Assembly: GCA_001314715.1 (NCBI GenBank)
Contig: LJSV01000014.1
Location: 1 to 64,000 of the forward strand
Direction: 5' to 3'
DNA from: Rhodobacteraceae bacterium HLUCCA12
GTDB lineage: Bacteria > Pseudomonadota > Alphaproteobacteria > Rhodobacterales > Rhodobacteraceae
Length of the DNA stretch: 64,000 nucleotides
The notes under the pieces are model-generated. The model did no database searches. It was not told where the DNA came from and was given only the letters and a program-made list of their open reading frames with translations. The translations under genes were made by a program, and so were the position numbers. Positions 1-7,099 of this stretch are shown piece after piece. Within the stretch, counting starts at the first letter, position 1. Every line of letters starts with the position of its first letter.

Positions 1-2
1 CA

Positions 3-68
3 CGCAAATACATGAACATGGATCCGCTCTACGCGGAGCAAACCTCAACCCACGGAGCCGTCGCCTGA
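3..68 (+). CDS. Possible 3' end of an unidentified gene entering from the left edge
   Basis: One plus-strand frame is open from the window edge to a TGA at 66-68 and encodes about 21 residues ending in THGAVA. The stretch is too short to identify. It is listed because a gene probably ends close to the edge and the following 150 bases contain no convincing ORF. A second plus frame is open to about base 92, so the choice of frame is uncertain. Confidence 0.25.
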   Translation, partial: RKYMNMDPLYAEQTSTHGAVA

Positions 69-186
69 GAAAATGTGCGAAAGATCTTTGACACTACCAC
101 AGGGTCTGAGTCAATCGGGTCATTGCATCCTCGAAACATGCGTAAGGGCCGTGAGCCGACCCCTTTCATGAATATCGTGACATGAA

Positions 187-206
187 CGCGCGGTTTCAAC
201 CGCGCT
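187..206 (-). terminator. Hairpin just downstream of the VPEID-CTERM gene
   Basis: The arms GCGCGGTT and AACCGCGC are perfectly complementary around a 2-base loop. They lie about 12 bases past the stop codon of the minus-strand VPEID gene. No clear U-run follows on the minus strand, so this is a weak terminator or an mRNA-end hairpin. Confidence 0.35.
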
Positions 207-217
207 GCTGTCAGGGG

Positions 218-472
218 TCATCCGGCGCGGCGGCGACGTTCCCAGACGAACAGCATGGCTGCGGCAACAGCAGCCAGCGCCAGCAGCCCGGCCGAGGCGT
301 CGATTTCCGGCACCGATGCCGGGTTCGAGGGCGAGCCGCCCGTATCGCCACCCGAACCGCCCCGCAACCAGCGCCAGAACCAGTGGCCGGAATGGGATTG
401 CGCGGCCATCGGCCCGGCCATCGCCAGAGTGGAAACGATACTGACACTCAGACCCAGAAGAAACCTGTTCAT
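218..472 (-). CDS. VPEID-CTERM sorting-signal peptide, short secreted protein
   Basis: This 84-residue protein begins with a signal peptide (MNRFLLGLSVSIVSTLAMAG, roughly residues 1-24). A short Ser/Gly/Trp-rich middle follows. It ends in a tripartite C-terminal sorting signal: VPEID at 54-58, a hydrophobic helix at about 60-77, and an Arg-rich tail ERRRRAG. That is the form of the VPEID-CTERM domain, which is known to be recognised by the exosortase E/protease fusion. The mature part is only about 30 residues, as is usual for this family. It likely matures at the inner membrane for surface or matrix export. No exosortase is encoded in the window, so the sorting enzyme must lie elsewhere. The gene stands alone on the minus strand, downstream of and co-directional with the CoaBC-like gene. 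Confidence 0.75.
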   Translation of the reverse strand: MNRFLLGLSVSIVSTLAMAGPMAAQSHSGHWFWRWLRGGSGGDTGGSPSNPASVPEIDASAGLLALAAVAAAMLFVWERRRRAG

Positions 473-718
473 GCTACACCCGTCACTAGTTTCGAAACCG
501 ACGCGCTGCCGGCAGACAATCCATTACCGATCATGCAATAAATAAACCGGTTGGCCAAAAGAATTTGCTCTGCCGCCGGAAGCGCGCAACAAACCTGCGC
601 TATTTGCCATGATCGTTTCCACGACGGGTGTTAAAAGGGCGCTTGGCCCCGCCTTCGGTTCGGTGCGAACCGCAAGGCTGCGAATCAGCACTGATCGCCG
701 CGAAGGCGGTGGCGCAGT

Positions 719-1990
719 CTATTCGGCGGCGGAACGCACCGGATTTCCGTCGCGCGCAACGTCTTCCAGATGCGCCGCGATCGCCGCGGCAATGGCGCGC
801 TTGTCCTCGACCGGGGTGACGCCGTCGCGGCGCACCAGCAGGGCGCGTTGCTCGGTTCCGCGCGTGTCTTCGCCGCGGGTGGCGACAACAAGGCCGGCAT
901 GGTTCAGCCGCTTGGACGCGACCTCGATCAGTTCCTGTTCGCTGACGTCCTCAAGATACTTGAAGGCCACGCAATGCATGAAAGGGTCGGCCTTGCAGGC
1001 CAAGTCGATCACCTTTTCGGTGGGTTCAAGATCCAGTCGCAGGCTGCTTTGCCCCGAGGCGATCTTGCCCTGCACCGCCTGCTTGGGCCGATAGTCTGCG
1101 ACGCCTGCCGAAAAGATCCCCGCGAACAGCCCATCGCGCGCGCGGGCAACGACTGTGTCGCGGTATTCGTCATAGGTGCGAACGACGGTCAGCGGCAACG
1201 GGGTCGAGGGACGCCAGGCGCCATCGCCCAGAACCAGTTCGGCATCGGCGCCGCGCCAGACCAGTTCCTCGGCGATGCGTGCGCCCAGCCGGCCGCGAAA
1301 TCGGTTGACGATCCGGCGCACCCCGTCGATCGGCACCGGGGTCGGGCCGGCGGTGACCATGATTTTCTTGCCGATCAGGGGCGATCCGCTAAGCGCGCGT
1401 CCCACGGAAATGCAGAGCGACTCGGTGTCGGGCAGGTTGTGCTTGCCGTAGGCATCGCGCGGGGCGATGAACCACACCCCTTGCGCCGACAGTCGGCGCG
1501 CGTTGTCCACCAGTTGGGCATTATGCATGGTGCCGTGCATGGTCGGCGCGACCAGAACCTTGGTGCGGCCCTGTTCCATCCGCCCAAGCGCCGAAATCAG
1601 TGCCGATGTGACCACCGTATCGCCGATACCATGCGCCATCTTGGCAATGGTCGAATGGGTGGCGGGCGCAACCAGGTAGGCGTCAAAAGGCGCATTGTCA
1701 GACAGGTGTTCGGCGGCCCAGGTCAGCCCCGTGACAACCGGCCCCAGCGTCGCCCATTCCAGTGCCTCGCGCGCGACATATCGCAGGGCGTCATCGCTGG
1801 CGAACGCGACCACCGTGGCGCCGTGGCGCCTGAGCCCTCGGGCGATCTGCGGCGTCTTCATCGCCGCGATGCCGCCCGTGACCAGAAGGGCGATGCGCCG
1901 ACCGGCCAGCCGTTGCGAGGCCATCGGCACATCGTGATCGCCCATACCCGAGGGGGTCGGGGCCTTGAAGTCCCAGTCGTATGGCTTCAT
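719..1990 (-). CDS. Divergent CoaBC/Dfp-like flavoprotein, probably not the housekeeping CoaBC
   Basis: This 423-residue protein has the two-domain Dfp layout. The N-terminal HFCD flavoprotein domain carries VTGGIAAMK (37-45), a histidine at about 95 and VAPAT (about 107-111). The C-terminal CoaB-like domain starts near TAGPTPVPIDGVR (about 213-225). Canonical CoaBC makes 4'-phosphopantetheine from phosphopantothenate and cysteine. Here key features differ. The PxMN motif reads PTMH (149-152). The catalytic-cysteine flap (ACGxxGxGRM type) is not visible between the domains. The VGFAAET segment of the synthetase reads VAFKYLED. The start codon overlaps the stop of the transglutaminase-like gene upstream (ATGA), so the two are translationally coupled. 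Inference: a paralog acting on another substrate, possibly a thiol or peptide, since other HFCD proteins (EpiD, MrsD) decarboxylate peptide C-termini. Confidence 0.7.
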   Translation of the reverse strand: MKPYDWDFKAPTPSGMGDHDVPMASQRLAGRRIALLVTGGIAAMKTPQIARGLRRHGATVVAFASDDALRYVAREALEWATLGPVVTGLTWAAEHLSDNAPFDAYLVAPATHSTIAKMAHGIGDTVVTSALISALGRMEQGRTKVLVAPTMHGTMHNAQLVDNARRLSAQGVWFIAPRDAYGKHNLPDTESLCISVGRALSGSPLIGKKIMVTAGPTPVPIDGVRRIVNRFRGRLGARIAEELVWRGADAELVLGDGAWRPSTPLPLTVVRTYDEYRDTVVARARDGLFAGIFSAGVADYRPKQAVQGKIASGQSSLRLDLEPTEKVIDLACKADPFMHCVAFKYLEDVSEQELIEVASKRLNHAGLVVATRGEDTRGTEQRALLVRRDGVTPVEDKRAIAAAIAAHLEDVARDGNPVRSAAE

Positions 1991-3072
1991 GCACGGACCT
2001 CGGTTCCTTCGCGCGCGGCCTGTTCAAGCGCGACCTTGGCCCAATGCCGATGGGTGCCGCGCACCCGGTCCAGGCGGGTATTCAGCGCTTCGAAGTGACG
2101 CGGCAGAAACCGGCTGCGCTTGCCCATCTCTTCGTGAAGATGTGGCTGAACCTCAATGCCGAACATATCCATGCCCTGTGATTCCATGGCCGGGGAATAG
2201 GGTCGCCCCTCACCCAGATAAGCCGGGATCATGTAGGACAATTCGGGCGCGACCTTGAGATAGACGCCAAAGGCCTCGTCGTCATAGGACGCATCGGCGG
2301 CGTGCCAGCGCCCCCCCAGTTTCACGGCGGCGAAATAGTGCTTCACGGTTGGGCGCATCATGGACAACCACGCTTTGGGCATCAGCATGCCAAGGCGCGA
2401 AATCGGCATCGGGATCTCGACGAAACCGGCTTCGAGCCCGACCGCGCGCATCAGCGCGACCTGAAGGTTTGCCTTGGTCGTGCACATGCCCGTTCCGCGC
2501 GCCAGTGTATCCGAGGCGCGTTCCTGCCAGGTGCCGAACCGATAGGGCATCGGCTGAATGAACTTCAAAATGGCCTCGGCGGTGCCCGCCTCGGTGGTGC
2601 GGCGCAGGCGAACCGCGTTGCGCCGGATCTCGGGGTGGTCGATGTCGCACAGCGTTTCCACATCGGGCAGGACCACCGGCGGCGTGGCTGCGGCCTCGGC
2701 CGCGTCGGCGGCGATCAGCGCGTGGGTCATGGCCCGCCGCACCGGGCGATTGGCCGCTGCTGACCATGTGCCGCCGCCCATGTCCAGCGTCCAGACCCGC
2801 GCCGACAGATCGACAGCCTGAAGCCCTTGTTCGCCGCCGGTGAAGTGGTTGCCGGGCCCGTACCAGTTGCGCGGCCCGGCCAGCCGTCCGTCCAGAACGA
2901 CATGGAGCGCAAAGGGGTTGGGGTCATCCAGTGCCTCGCCTGGCGCAAGGTTGCGAACCCGACCCAGCGCGAATGCCGCCGGCGCATCGTCATCAAGATA
3001 AAGACCCAAAGTTGATTCATCGAACTCGTCAAGCAAGTCAGGGTTGATCATGTCGGCAGAGTGCTTTGTCAT
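1987..3072 (-). CDS. Transglutaminase-like cysteine protease-fold protein
   Basis: This is a cytosolic protein of 361 residues (start at 3072; an ATG at 3096 is also possible). The C-terminal half has a transglutaminase-like core: Cys197 in RGTGMCTTKA, His245 in VKHYFAAVK and Asp260 in WHAADAS, in the usual Cys-His-Asp order and spacing. The first 130 residues are unlike anything I recognise and include a Gly/Trp-rich stretch (GPRNWYGPGNHFTGG). There is no signal peptide or membrane segment. Such folds act as proteases, amidases or acyl transferases, and the substrate is unknown here. The gene precedes and overlaps the CoaBC-like gene by an ATGA junction, which strongly suggests a joint role. 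Confidence 0.65.
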   Translation of the reverse strand: MTKHSADMINPDLLDEFDESTLGLYLDDDAPAAFALGRVRNLAPGEALDDPNPFALHVVLDGRLAGPRNWYGPGNHFTGGEQGLQAVDLSARVWTLDMGGGTWSAAANRPVRRAMTHALIAADAAEAAATPPVVLPDVETLCDIDHPEIRRNAVRLRRTTEAGTAEAILKFIQPMPYRFGTWQERASDTLARGTGMCTTKANLQVALMRAVGLEAGFVEIPMPISRLGMLMPKAWLSMMRPTVKHYFAAVKLGGRWHAADASYDDEAFGVYLKVAPELSYMIPAYLGEGRPYSPAMESQGMDMFGIEVQPHLHEEMGKRSRFLPRHFEALNTRLDRVRGTHRHWAKVALEQAAREGTEVRA

Positions 3073-3395
3073 CGTCGTTGCCCCGTGCTTCCGCATTGCC
3101 TCAATAAAGATTCGCCGCCCCGCAAATCCGAGGGCGACGACCGATTCCTGTTAAGAATACCTCTCAACCTCACGATTCAGAAGAGAAATTGGCAGATCAG
3201 GCCATTTTTTTGCCATGCTTTCGCCGGAATCGCCACGATTCCGGGCTTTCCGTTGCGTCCATTATGGCAGTTGTCGTGCGAAAACTGTTGAAACGTGGCA
3301 CACTTGCGGCAATCCTTTTCGGGCGCACCCAGAAAAACAGGCCGTCCGGCGACAGATTCGGCGGGCAGGTCGGGTGCCGGTCTGGGAGGACATGC
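3073..3395. other. Intergenic region between divergent transglutaminase-like and liv operons
   Basis: These 323 bases separate two divergent transcription units and should contain both promoters. The stretch is A/T-richer than its surroundings around 3120-3215. A TGGCAC...GGCA arrangement at 3297-3312 has the -24/-12 spacing of a sigma-54 site but lacks the TT of the -12 box. The longer livH ORF of the track (from 3189) runs through here, but the real livH start is at 3396. I see no small gene. Confidence 0.4.
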
Positions 3396-4271
3396 ATGGA
3401 ATTTCTGCAACTGCTGGTAAGCGGTCTGGCCAACGGCTGCGTCTATGGCCTGGTGGCCCTGGGCTTTGTGCTGATCTACAAGGCGACCGAGGCCGTGAAC
3501 TTCGCGCAGGGCGATTTCATGATGCTGGGGGCCTTTGTCATGCTGGGCCTGGTCAATCCGCAATACATGGGGATCAACTTCTGGCTGGCGGTGCCGCTGG
3601 CGCTGCTGATCATGGGGGCGCTGGGCTATCTGCTGGATATCACCGTGCTGCGGCACATGTTCGGGCAAAGCCAGACCGCCATCGTGATCCTCACGATCGC
3701 GCTGGGTTTCGTGATCCGGTTCATTGCCGGGGTGATCTGGGGGCATGAACCCGTGAACCTGCATTCGCCGCTGGCACTGGGCGACATGCGCGCCTTCGGT
3801 GTGGTTCTCAGCCTGGCGGATATCGCGGTGATCGTGGTGACGGTGATCCTGACCATGCTGTTGTGGCAGTTCTTTCAGCGCACCAAGCTGGGGCTGGCCA
3901 TGCAGGCCTCAAGCCAGAACCAGATGGCGGCCTATTACATGGGGATTCCGGTCAAGCGGGTTCAGGGGGCGATCTGGGCGCTGGCGGCGATCGTGGCCTG
4001 CGTCGCGGGAATCCTTTATGCGTCCAAGGGGTCGCTGGACATTTCCGCGGGCTTCATCGGCATCAAGGCCTTTGCCGCGGCCGTGATCGGGGGGTTTGGC
4101 AGCCTGCCCGGCGCGCTGATGGGCGGGCTGATCGTGGGTGTGATCGAACCCTTCGCCTCGCGCTATCTGCCGCCGGGCTACAGCCAGATCGCGCCCTATG
4201 TGCTGCTGATCCTGGTGCTGATCTTTCGCCCGCACGGCCTGTTCGCGCAGGTGCGCACCAAAAAGGTCTGA
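3396..4271 (+). CDS. livH: Branched-chain amino acid-type ABC transporter permease LivH
   Basis: This is an inner-membrane permease of 291 residues with many hydrophobic segments and the LivH-type N-terminus (LANGCVYGLVALGFVLIYKA) followed by the family motif NFAQGDFMMLG. I moved the start from the track's 3189 to the ATG at 3396. A GGGAGGA ribosome site lies 5 bases ahead of it, and the extension has no homologous character. It heads a six-gene co-directional cluster (permeases, two ATPases, an acyl-CoA ligase and the binding protein) and pairs with LivM to form the channel of a HAAT-family importer. The substrate could be an amino acid or, given the ligase, a carboxylic acid. Confidence 0.93.
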   Translation: MEFLQLLVSGLANGCVYGLVALGFVLIYKATEAVNFAQGDFMMLGAFVMLGLVNPQYMGINFWLAVPLALLIMGALGYLLDITVLRHMFGQSQTAIVILTIALGFVIRFIAGVIWGHEPVNLHSPLALGDMRAFGVVLSLADIAVIVVTVILTMLLWQFFQRTKLGLAMQASSQNQMAAYYMGIPVKRVQGAIWALAAIVACVAGILYASKGSLDISAGFIGIKAFAAAVIGGFGSLPGALMGGLIVGVIEPFASRYLPPGYSQIAPYVLLILVLIFRPHGLFAQVRTKKV

Positions 4272-4274
4272 GTC

Positions 4275-5357
4275 ATGCGATTTCATTTCAAGACGACATA
4301 CGACCAGGATATCCGACTCTTTCCCGATTGGTGGACCTTTGGCCTCTATGCCGCGCTTCTGGCGGTCATGCTGATCCTGCCGTGGCTGATCGACGGGTTC
4401 TTCCTGGGCGAAGTGACCAATGTCCTGATCTGGGCGGTCGCCGGGTTGGGGCTGATGCTGCTGACCGGGCAGACCGGTCAGGTCAGCCTGGGGCATTCGG
4501 CCTTCATGGCGCTGGGCTGCTATCTCTGCGTGATCCTGATGGAGGCGGGCGTGCCCTTCGTGGCGGCGTTCGTGCTGTGCGGAATCTTGACCGGCGTCCT
4601 TGGGGCGATCATCGCGCTTCCGGCCTTGAGGCTGCACGGCGTCTATCTGGCGATCGCGACTCTTGCGCTGGCCATTCTGGCCGACGACCTGATTGTCATC
4701 CTGACGCCCTGGACCGGCGGTGTCGCGGGCAAGTTCACACCAGAGATGACGATCCTGGGGTTCGAGATCAACCGATGGGCCAATCCCGCGTCTTGGTATT
4801 ACCTGGTGCTGATCGTCGCGGTGCTGGTTGCGCTGATCTATCGCAACCTGCTGCGCTCGCCGCTGGGTCGCGCCTTTGCGGCGATCCGCGACAGCGAGAT
4901 TTCGGCGCAGGCAATGGGCGTGGACGTCGCGCACACCAAGGCCGTGGCATTCGGCCTGTCCTGCGCCTTCACCGGGCTGGGTGGCGCGCTGATGGGCCTT
5001 TATGCCGGGGCGTTCAACAACGAGACCTTCAACTTCCTCCTTGCGATCCAGTTGCTGATGATGATCGTCATCGGTGGTCTGGGGTTCATCCACGGGGCGT
5101 TTCTGGGGGCGATCGTCATTGCCTTTCTGCCGCAGGCCCTGTCGATCCTCAGCGACCAGTTCGGCCGCGCCATGAGCATTCCGGGGCTGGAGATGGGCGT
5201 GTTCGGCATGATCCTGATCGCGTTCATCATCCTTGAGCCAATGGGGCTTTACGGGCGGTGGATGAAGATCCGCATCTGGCTTGAGCTGTTTCCGTTTGCC
5301 CGCCGCGACATGTTCCGCCGCCAGAAAAGCTATCTCAAGACGGAGCGGCTGAGATGA
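4275..5357 (+). CDS. livM: Branched-chain amino acid-type ABC transporter permease LivM
   Basis: This 360-residue inner-membrane permease has the LivM signature TGQTGQVSLGHSAFMALG at about residues 66-83 and the cytoplasmic coupling region SPLGRAFAAIRDSEISAQAMG at about 195-215. The N-terminus carries a short soluble leader before the first membrane helix at about residue 23. The gene starts 3 bases after livH and ends overlapping livG by ATGA, so the subunits are co-translated. It is the second half of the HAAT channel. Confidence 0.93.
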   Translation: MRFHFKTTYDQDIRLFPDWWTFGLYAALLAVMLILPWLIDGFFLGEVTNVLIWAVAGLGLMLLTGQTGQVSLGHSAFMALGCYLCVILMEAGVPFVAAFVLCGILTGVLGAIIALPALRLHGVYLAIATLALAILADDLIVILTPWTGGVAGKFTPEMTILGFEINRWANPASWYYLVLIVAVLVALIYRNLLRSPLGRAFAAIRDSEISAQAMGVDVAHTKAVAFGLSCAFTGLGGALMGLYAGAFNNETFNFLLAIQLLMMIVIGGLGFIHGAFLGAIVIAFLPQALSILSDQFGRAMSIPGLEMGVFGMILIAFIILEPMGLYGRWMKIRIWLELFPFARRDMFRRQKSYLKTERLR

Positions 5358-6154
5358 GCCTGCTGGAGCTGAAGAACGTCACCCTGAAGTTCGGCGGTGT
5401 CACCGCGGTCAACGAGTTGAGTCTGTCGGTCGAGGAGGGGCAGGTCTTTGCGCTGGTCGGTCCCAACGGCGCCGGCAAATCGACCGTGTTCAACATGATC
5501 TCGCGCTTCTATACCCCGGTGACCGGCTCGATCGTCTTTGACGGCCGCGACCTGCTGACACTGAAGCCGCACGAGGTTCCGCAACTGGGAATCGCGCGCA
5601 CCTTTCAGAACATCGAGCTGTTCGACCGTGCCACGGTCCTGCAAAACCTTCTGGTGGGCCGCCACCGGCTGCGCAAGACGACGCTTGTCGAAGAGATGTT
5701 TTTCGTCGGTCGCGCGCGTGCGCAGGAGCGCGCGCACCGGCACGCCGTCGAGGAGGTGATCGATTTCCTGGATCTGCAGCCATACCGCAACCAGATGATC
5801 GCGGGTCTTCCCTATGGCGTGCGCAAGGTCGTGGAACTGGCGCGGGCGCTGTCGACGCGGCCGCGCCTTTTGTTGCTGGATGAACCCGCCTCGGGCCTGT
5901 CGGTCGAGGAGACCCAGGACATGCGCTGGTGGATCGATGACATCCGCCGGCAGATGGGGATCACGGTGTTGATGGTCGAGCATGACATGGGACTGGTCAG
6001 CAATGTCTGCGACCGGGTGCTGGCGCTGGACGGGGGCCGAAAGCTGGCCGAGGGCACCCCGGCCGAAGTGCAGTCGCATCCTGCCGTGATCGAGGCCTAT
6101 CTGGGCACCGCTGCGGTTTCAAAGACCGCCAATGCCACCGGAGGCCGGGTATGA
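5354..6154 (+). CDS. livG: HAAT ABC transporter ATP-binding protein LivG
   Basis: This cytoplasmic ATPase of 266 residues has Walker A GPNGAGKST (about 36-44), a LivG-type loop ARTFQNIELF, a degenerate signature region PYGVRKVVELARAL and Walker B LLLDEPASGLS. The C-terminus has the typical LivG ending (AEGTPAEVQSHPAVIEAYLG) plus a short Thr/Ala-rich tail. It overlaps livM by four bases. After its stop comes a 160-base gap holding a two-hairpin repeat element before livF, an unusual break inside an otherwise tight operon. Confidence 0.93.
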   Translation: MSLLELKNVTLKFGGVTAVNELSLSVEEGQVFALVGPNGAGKSTVFNMISRFYTPVTGSIVFDGRDLLTLKPHEVPQLGIARTFQNIELFDRATVLQNLLVGRHRLRKTTLVEEMFFVGRARAQERAHRHAVEEVIDFLDLQPYRNQMIAGLPYGVRKVVELARALSTRPRLLLLDEPASGLSVEETQDMRWWIDDIRRQMGITVLMVEHDMGLVSNVCDRVLALDGGRKLAEGTPAEVQSHPAVIEAYLGTAAVSKTANATGGRV

Positions 6155-6199
6155 CGGTAAGGTGCGCGACGAGCGGCGCGATGCCGCGCAACCGGGGGA

Positions 6200-6262
6200 A
6201 GGGGGGCGCTGCCCCCCTCGGCCTGCGGCCTCACCCCCCGGCGTATTTTCGGCAAGATGAAG
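6200..6262 (+). repeat. Two-hairpin intergenic repeat, copy 1 (livG-livF gap)
   Basis: Hairpin 1 is AGGGGGGC / GCCCCCCT with a 3-base loop. Hairpin 2 is GGCC-TGC-GGCC. The conserved tail CCCCCCGGCGTATTTTCGGC runs on into AAGATGAAG. The same architecture occurs at 49947, 58144 and 62658, always on the plus strand just after a stop codon. This copy lies within an operon, 53 bases before livF, so it cannot be a complete terminator unless livF has its own promoter. The C-run of the tail could also pair with the G-run of hairpin 1, which would give two alternative folds. Confidence 0.75.
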
Positions 6263-6314
6263 GGGCCGGCGCGGCGCCGCATCCGGCCCGGCGGCGCAAG
6301 TCAGGGAGGCGGGC

Positions 6315-7085
6315 ATGAGCGCGCTGCTGGAAGTTCGCAACCTCGAAACCTTTTACGGACCGATCATGGCGATCCGCGGCGTGAGCCTTGAGGTCCGCGA
6401 GGGCCAGGTGGTGACTGTGCTGGGCGCCAATGGCGCGGGCAAGACGACGCTGCTGAAGACGATCTCGGGCATCATGGACCCCGAGAAGGGCAAGATCCTG
6501 TTCGAGGGGCGCGAGATCCAGGGCAAGGAGCCCCACCAGATCGTGCGCCAGGGGATCGTGCAGGTGCCGGAAGGGCGCGAGGTGTTTCCCCTGCTGACGG
6601 TCGCGGAGAACCTGGCGCTTGGGGCCTATACGCGTTCGGATCGAAGCGAGATCGCGCGCGACCGCGATCTGGTGTTCGAGTATTTCCCGATCCTGGCCGA
6701 GCGGCGCGACCAGGAGGCCGGCACACTGTCCGGCGGGCAGCAGCAGATGCTGGCGATCGGGCGTGGCCTGATGCTGCGGCCCAAGATCATGCTGCTGGAT
6801 GAGCCCAGTCTGGGCCTGTCGCCGCTGTTGACGCAAGAGATATTCGCCATTCTCAGGCGGCTGAACAAGGATGTCGGCGTGACCATGATGCTGGTCGAGC
6901 AGAACGCCGCCGTGGCGCTGGACCTGGCCGATCATGGCTATGTGATGGAACTGGGTCGCATCGTCATGTCGGACCGTGCCGAGACGCTGGCGGCGTCCGA
7001 AGATATCCAGAACTTCTATCTTGGCCATGCCAATGAAGGCGCGCGCGGCGAGCGGCGCTGGAAAAAGAGGAAGACATGGCGGTGA
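6315..7085 (+). CDS. livF: HAAT ABC transporter ATP-binding protein LivF
   Basis: This 256-residue ATPase has Walker A GANGAGKTT, the LivF-typical VQVPEGREVFPLLTV, the ABC signature LSGGQQQMLAIGRGLM and Walker B IMLLDEPSLGLSP. It is the second nucleotide-binding subunit of the importer and would heterodimerise with LivG. The C-terminus (after NFYLGHANEG) is basic and ends in KKRKTWR. The gene is followed after 14 bases by the acyl-CoA ligase. Confidence 0.93.
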   Translation: MSALLEVRNLETFYGPIMAIRGVSLEVREGQVVTVLGANGAGKTTLLKTISGIMDPEKGKILFEGREIQGKEPHQIVRQGIVQVPEGREVFPLLTVAENLALGAYTRSDRSEIARDRDLVFEYFPILAERRDQEAGTLSGGQQQMLAIGRGLMLRPKIMLLDEPSLGLSPLLTQEIFAILRRLNKDVGVTMMLVEQNAAVALDLADHGYVMELGRIVMSDRAETLAASEDIQNFYLGHANEGARGERRWKKRKTWR

Positions 7086-7099
7086 CCGGAGGAACAGCC

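Noticed and set aside
719-1990. Annotation as the essential coaBC gene
   Set aside because: The PTMH in place of PxMN, the missing cysteine flap and the altered synthetase motif argue against it. The name is withheld until a genome search for a canonical copy.
3297-3312. Sigma-54-like promoter upstream of livH
   Set aside because: The GG and GC spacing fits, but the conserved TT of the -12 box is replaced by CG, and no activator gene is nearby.
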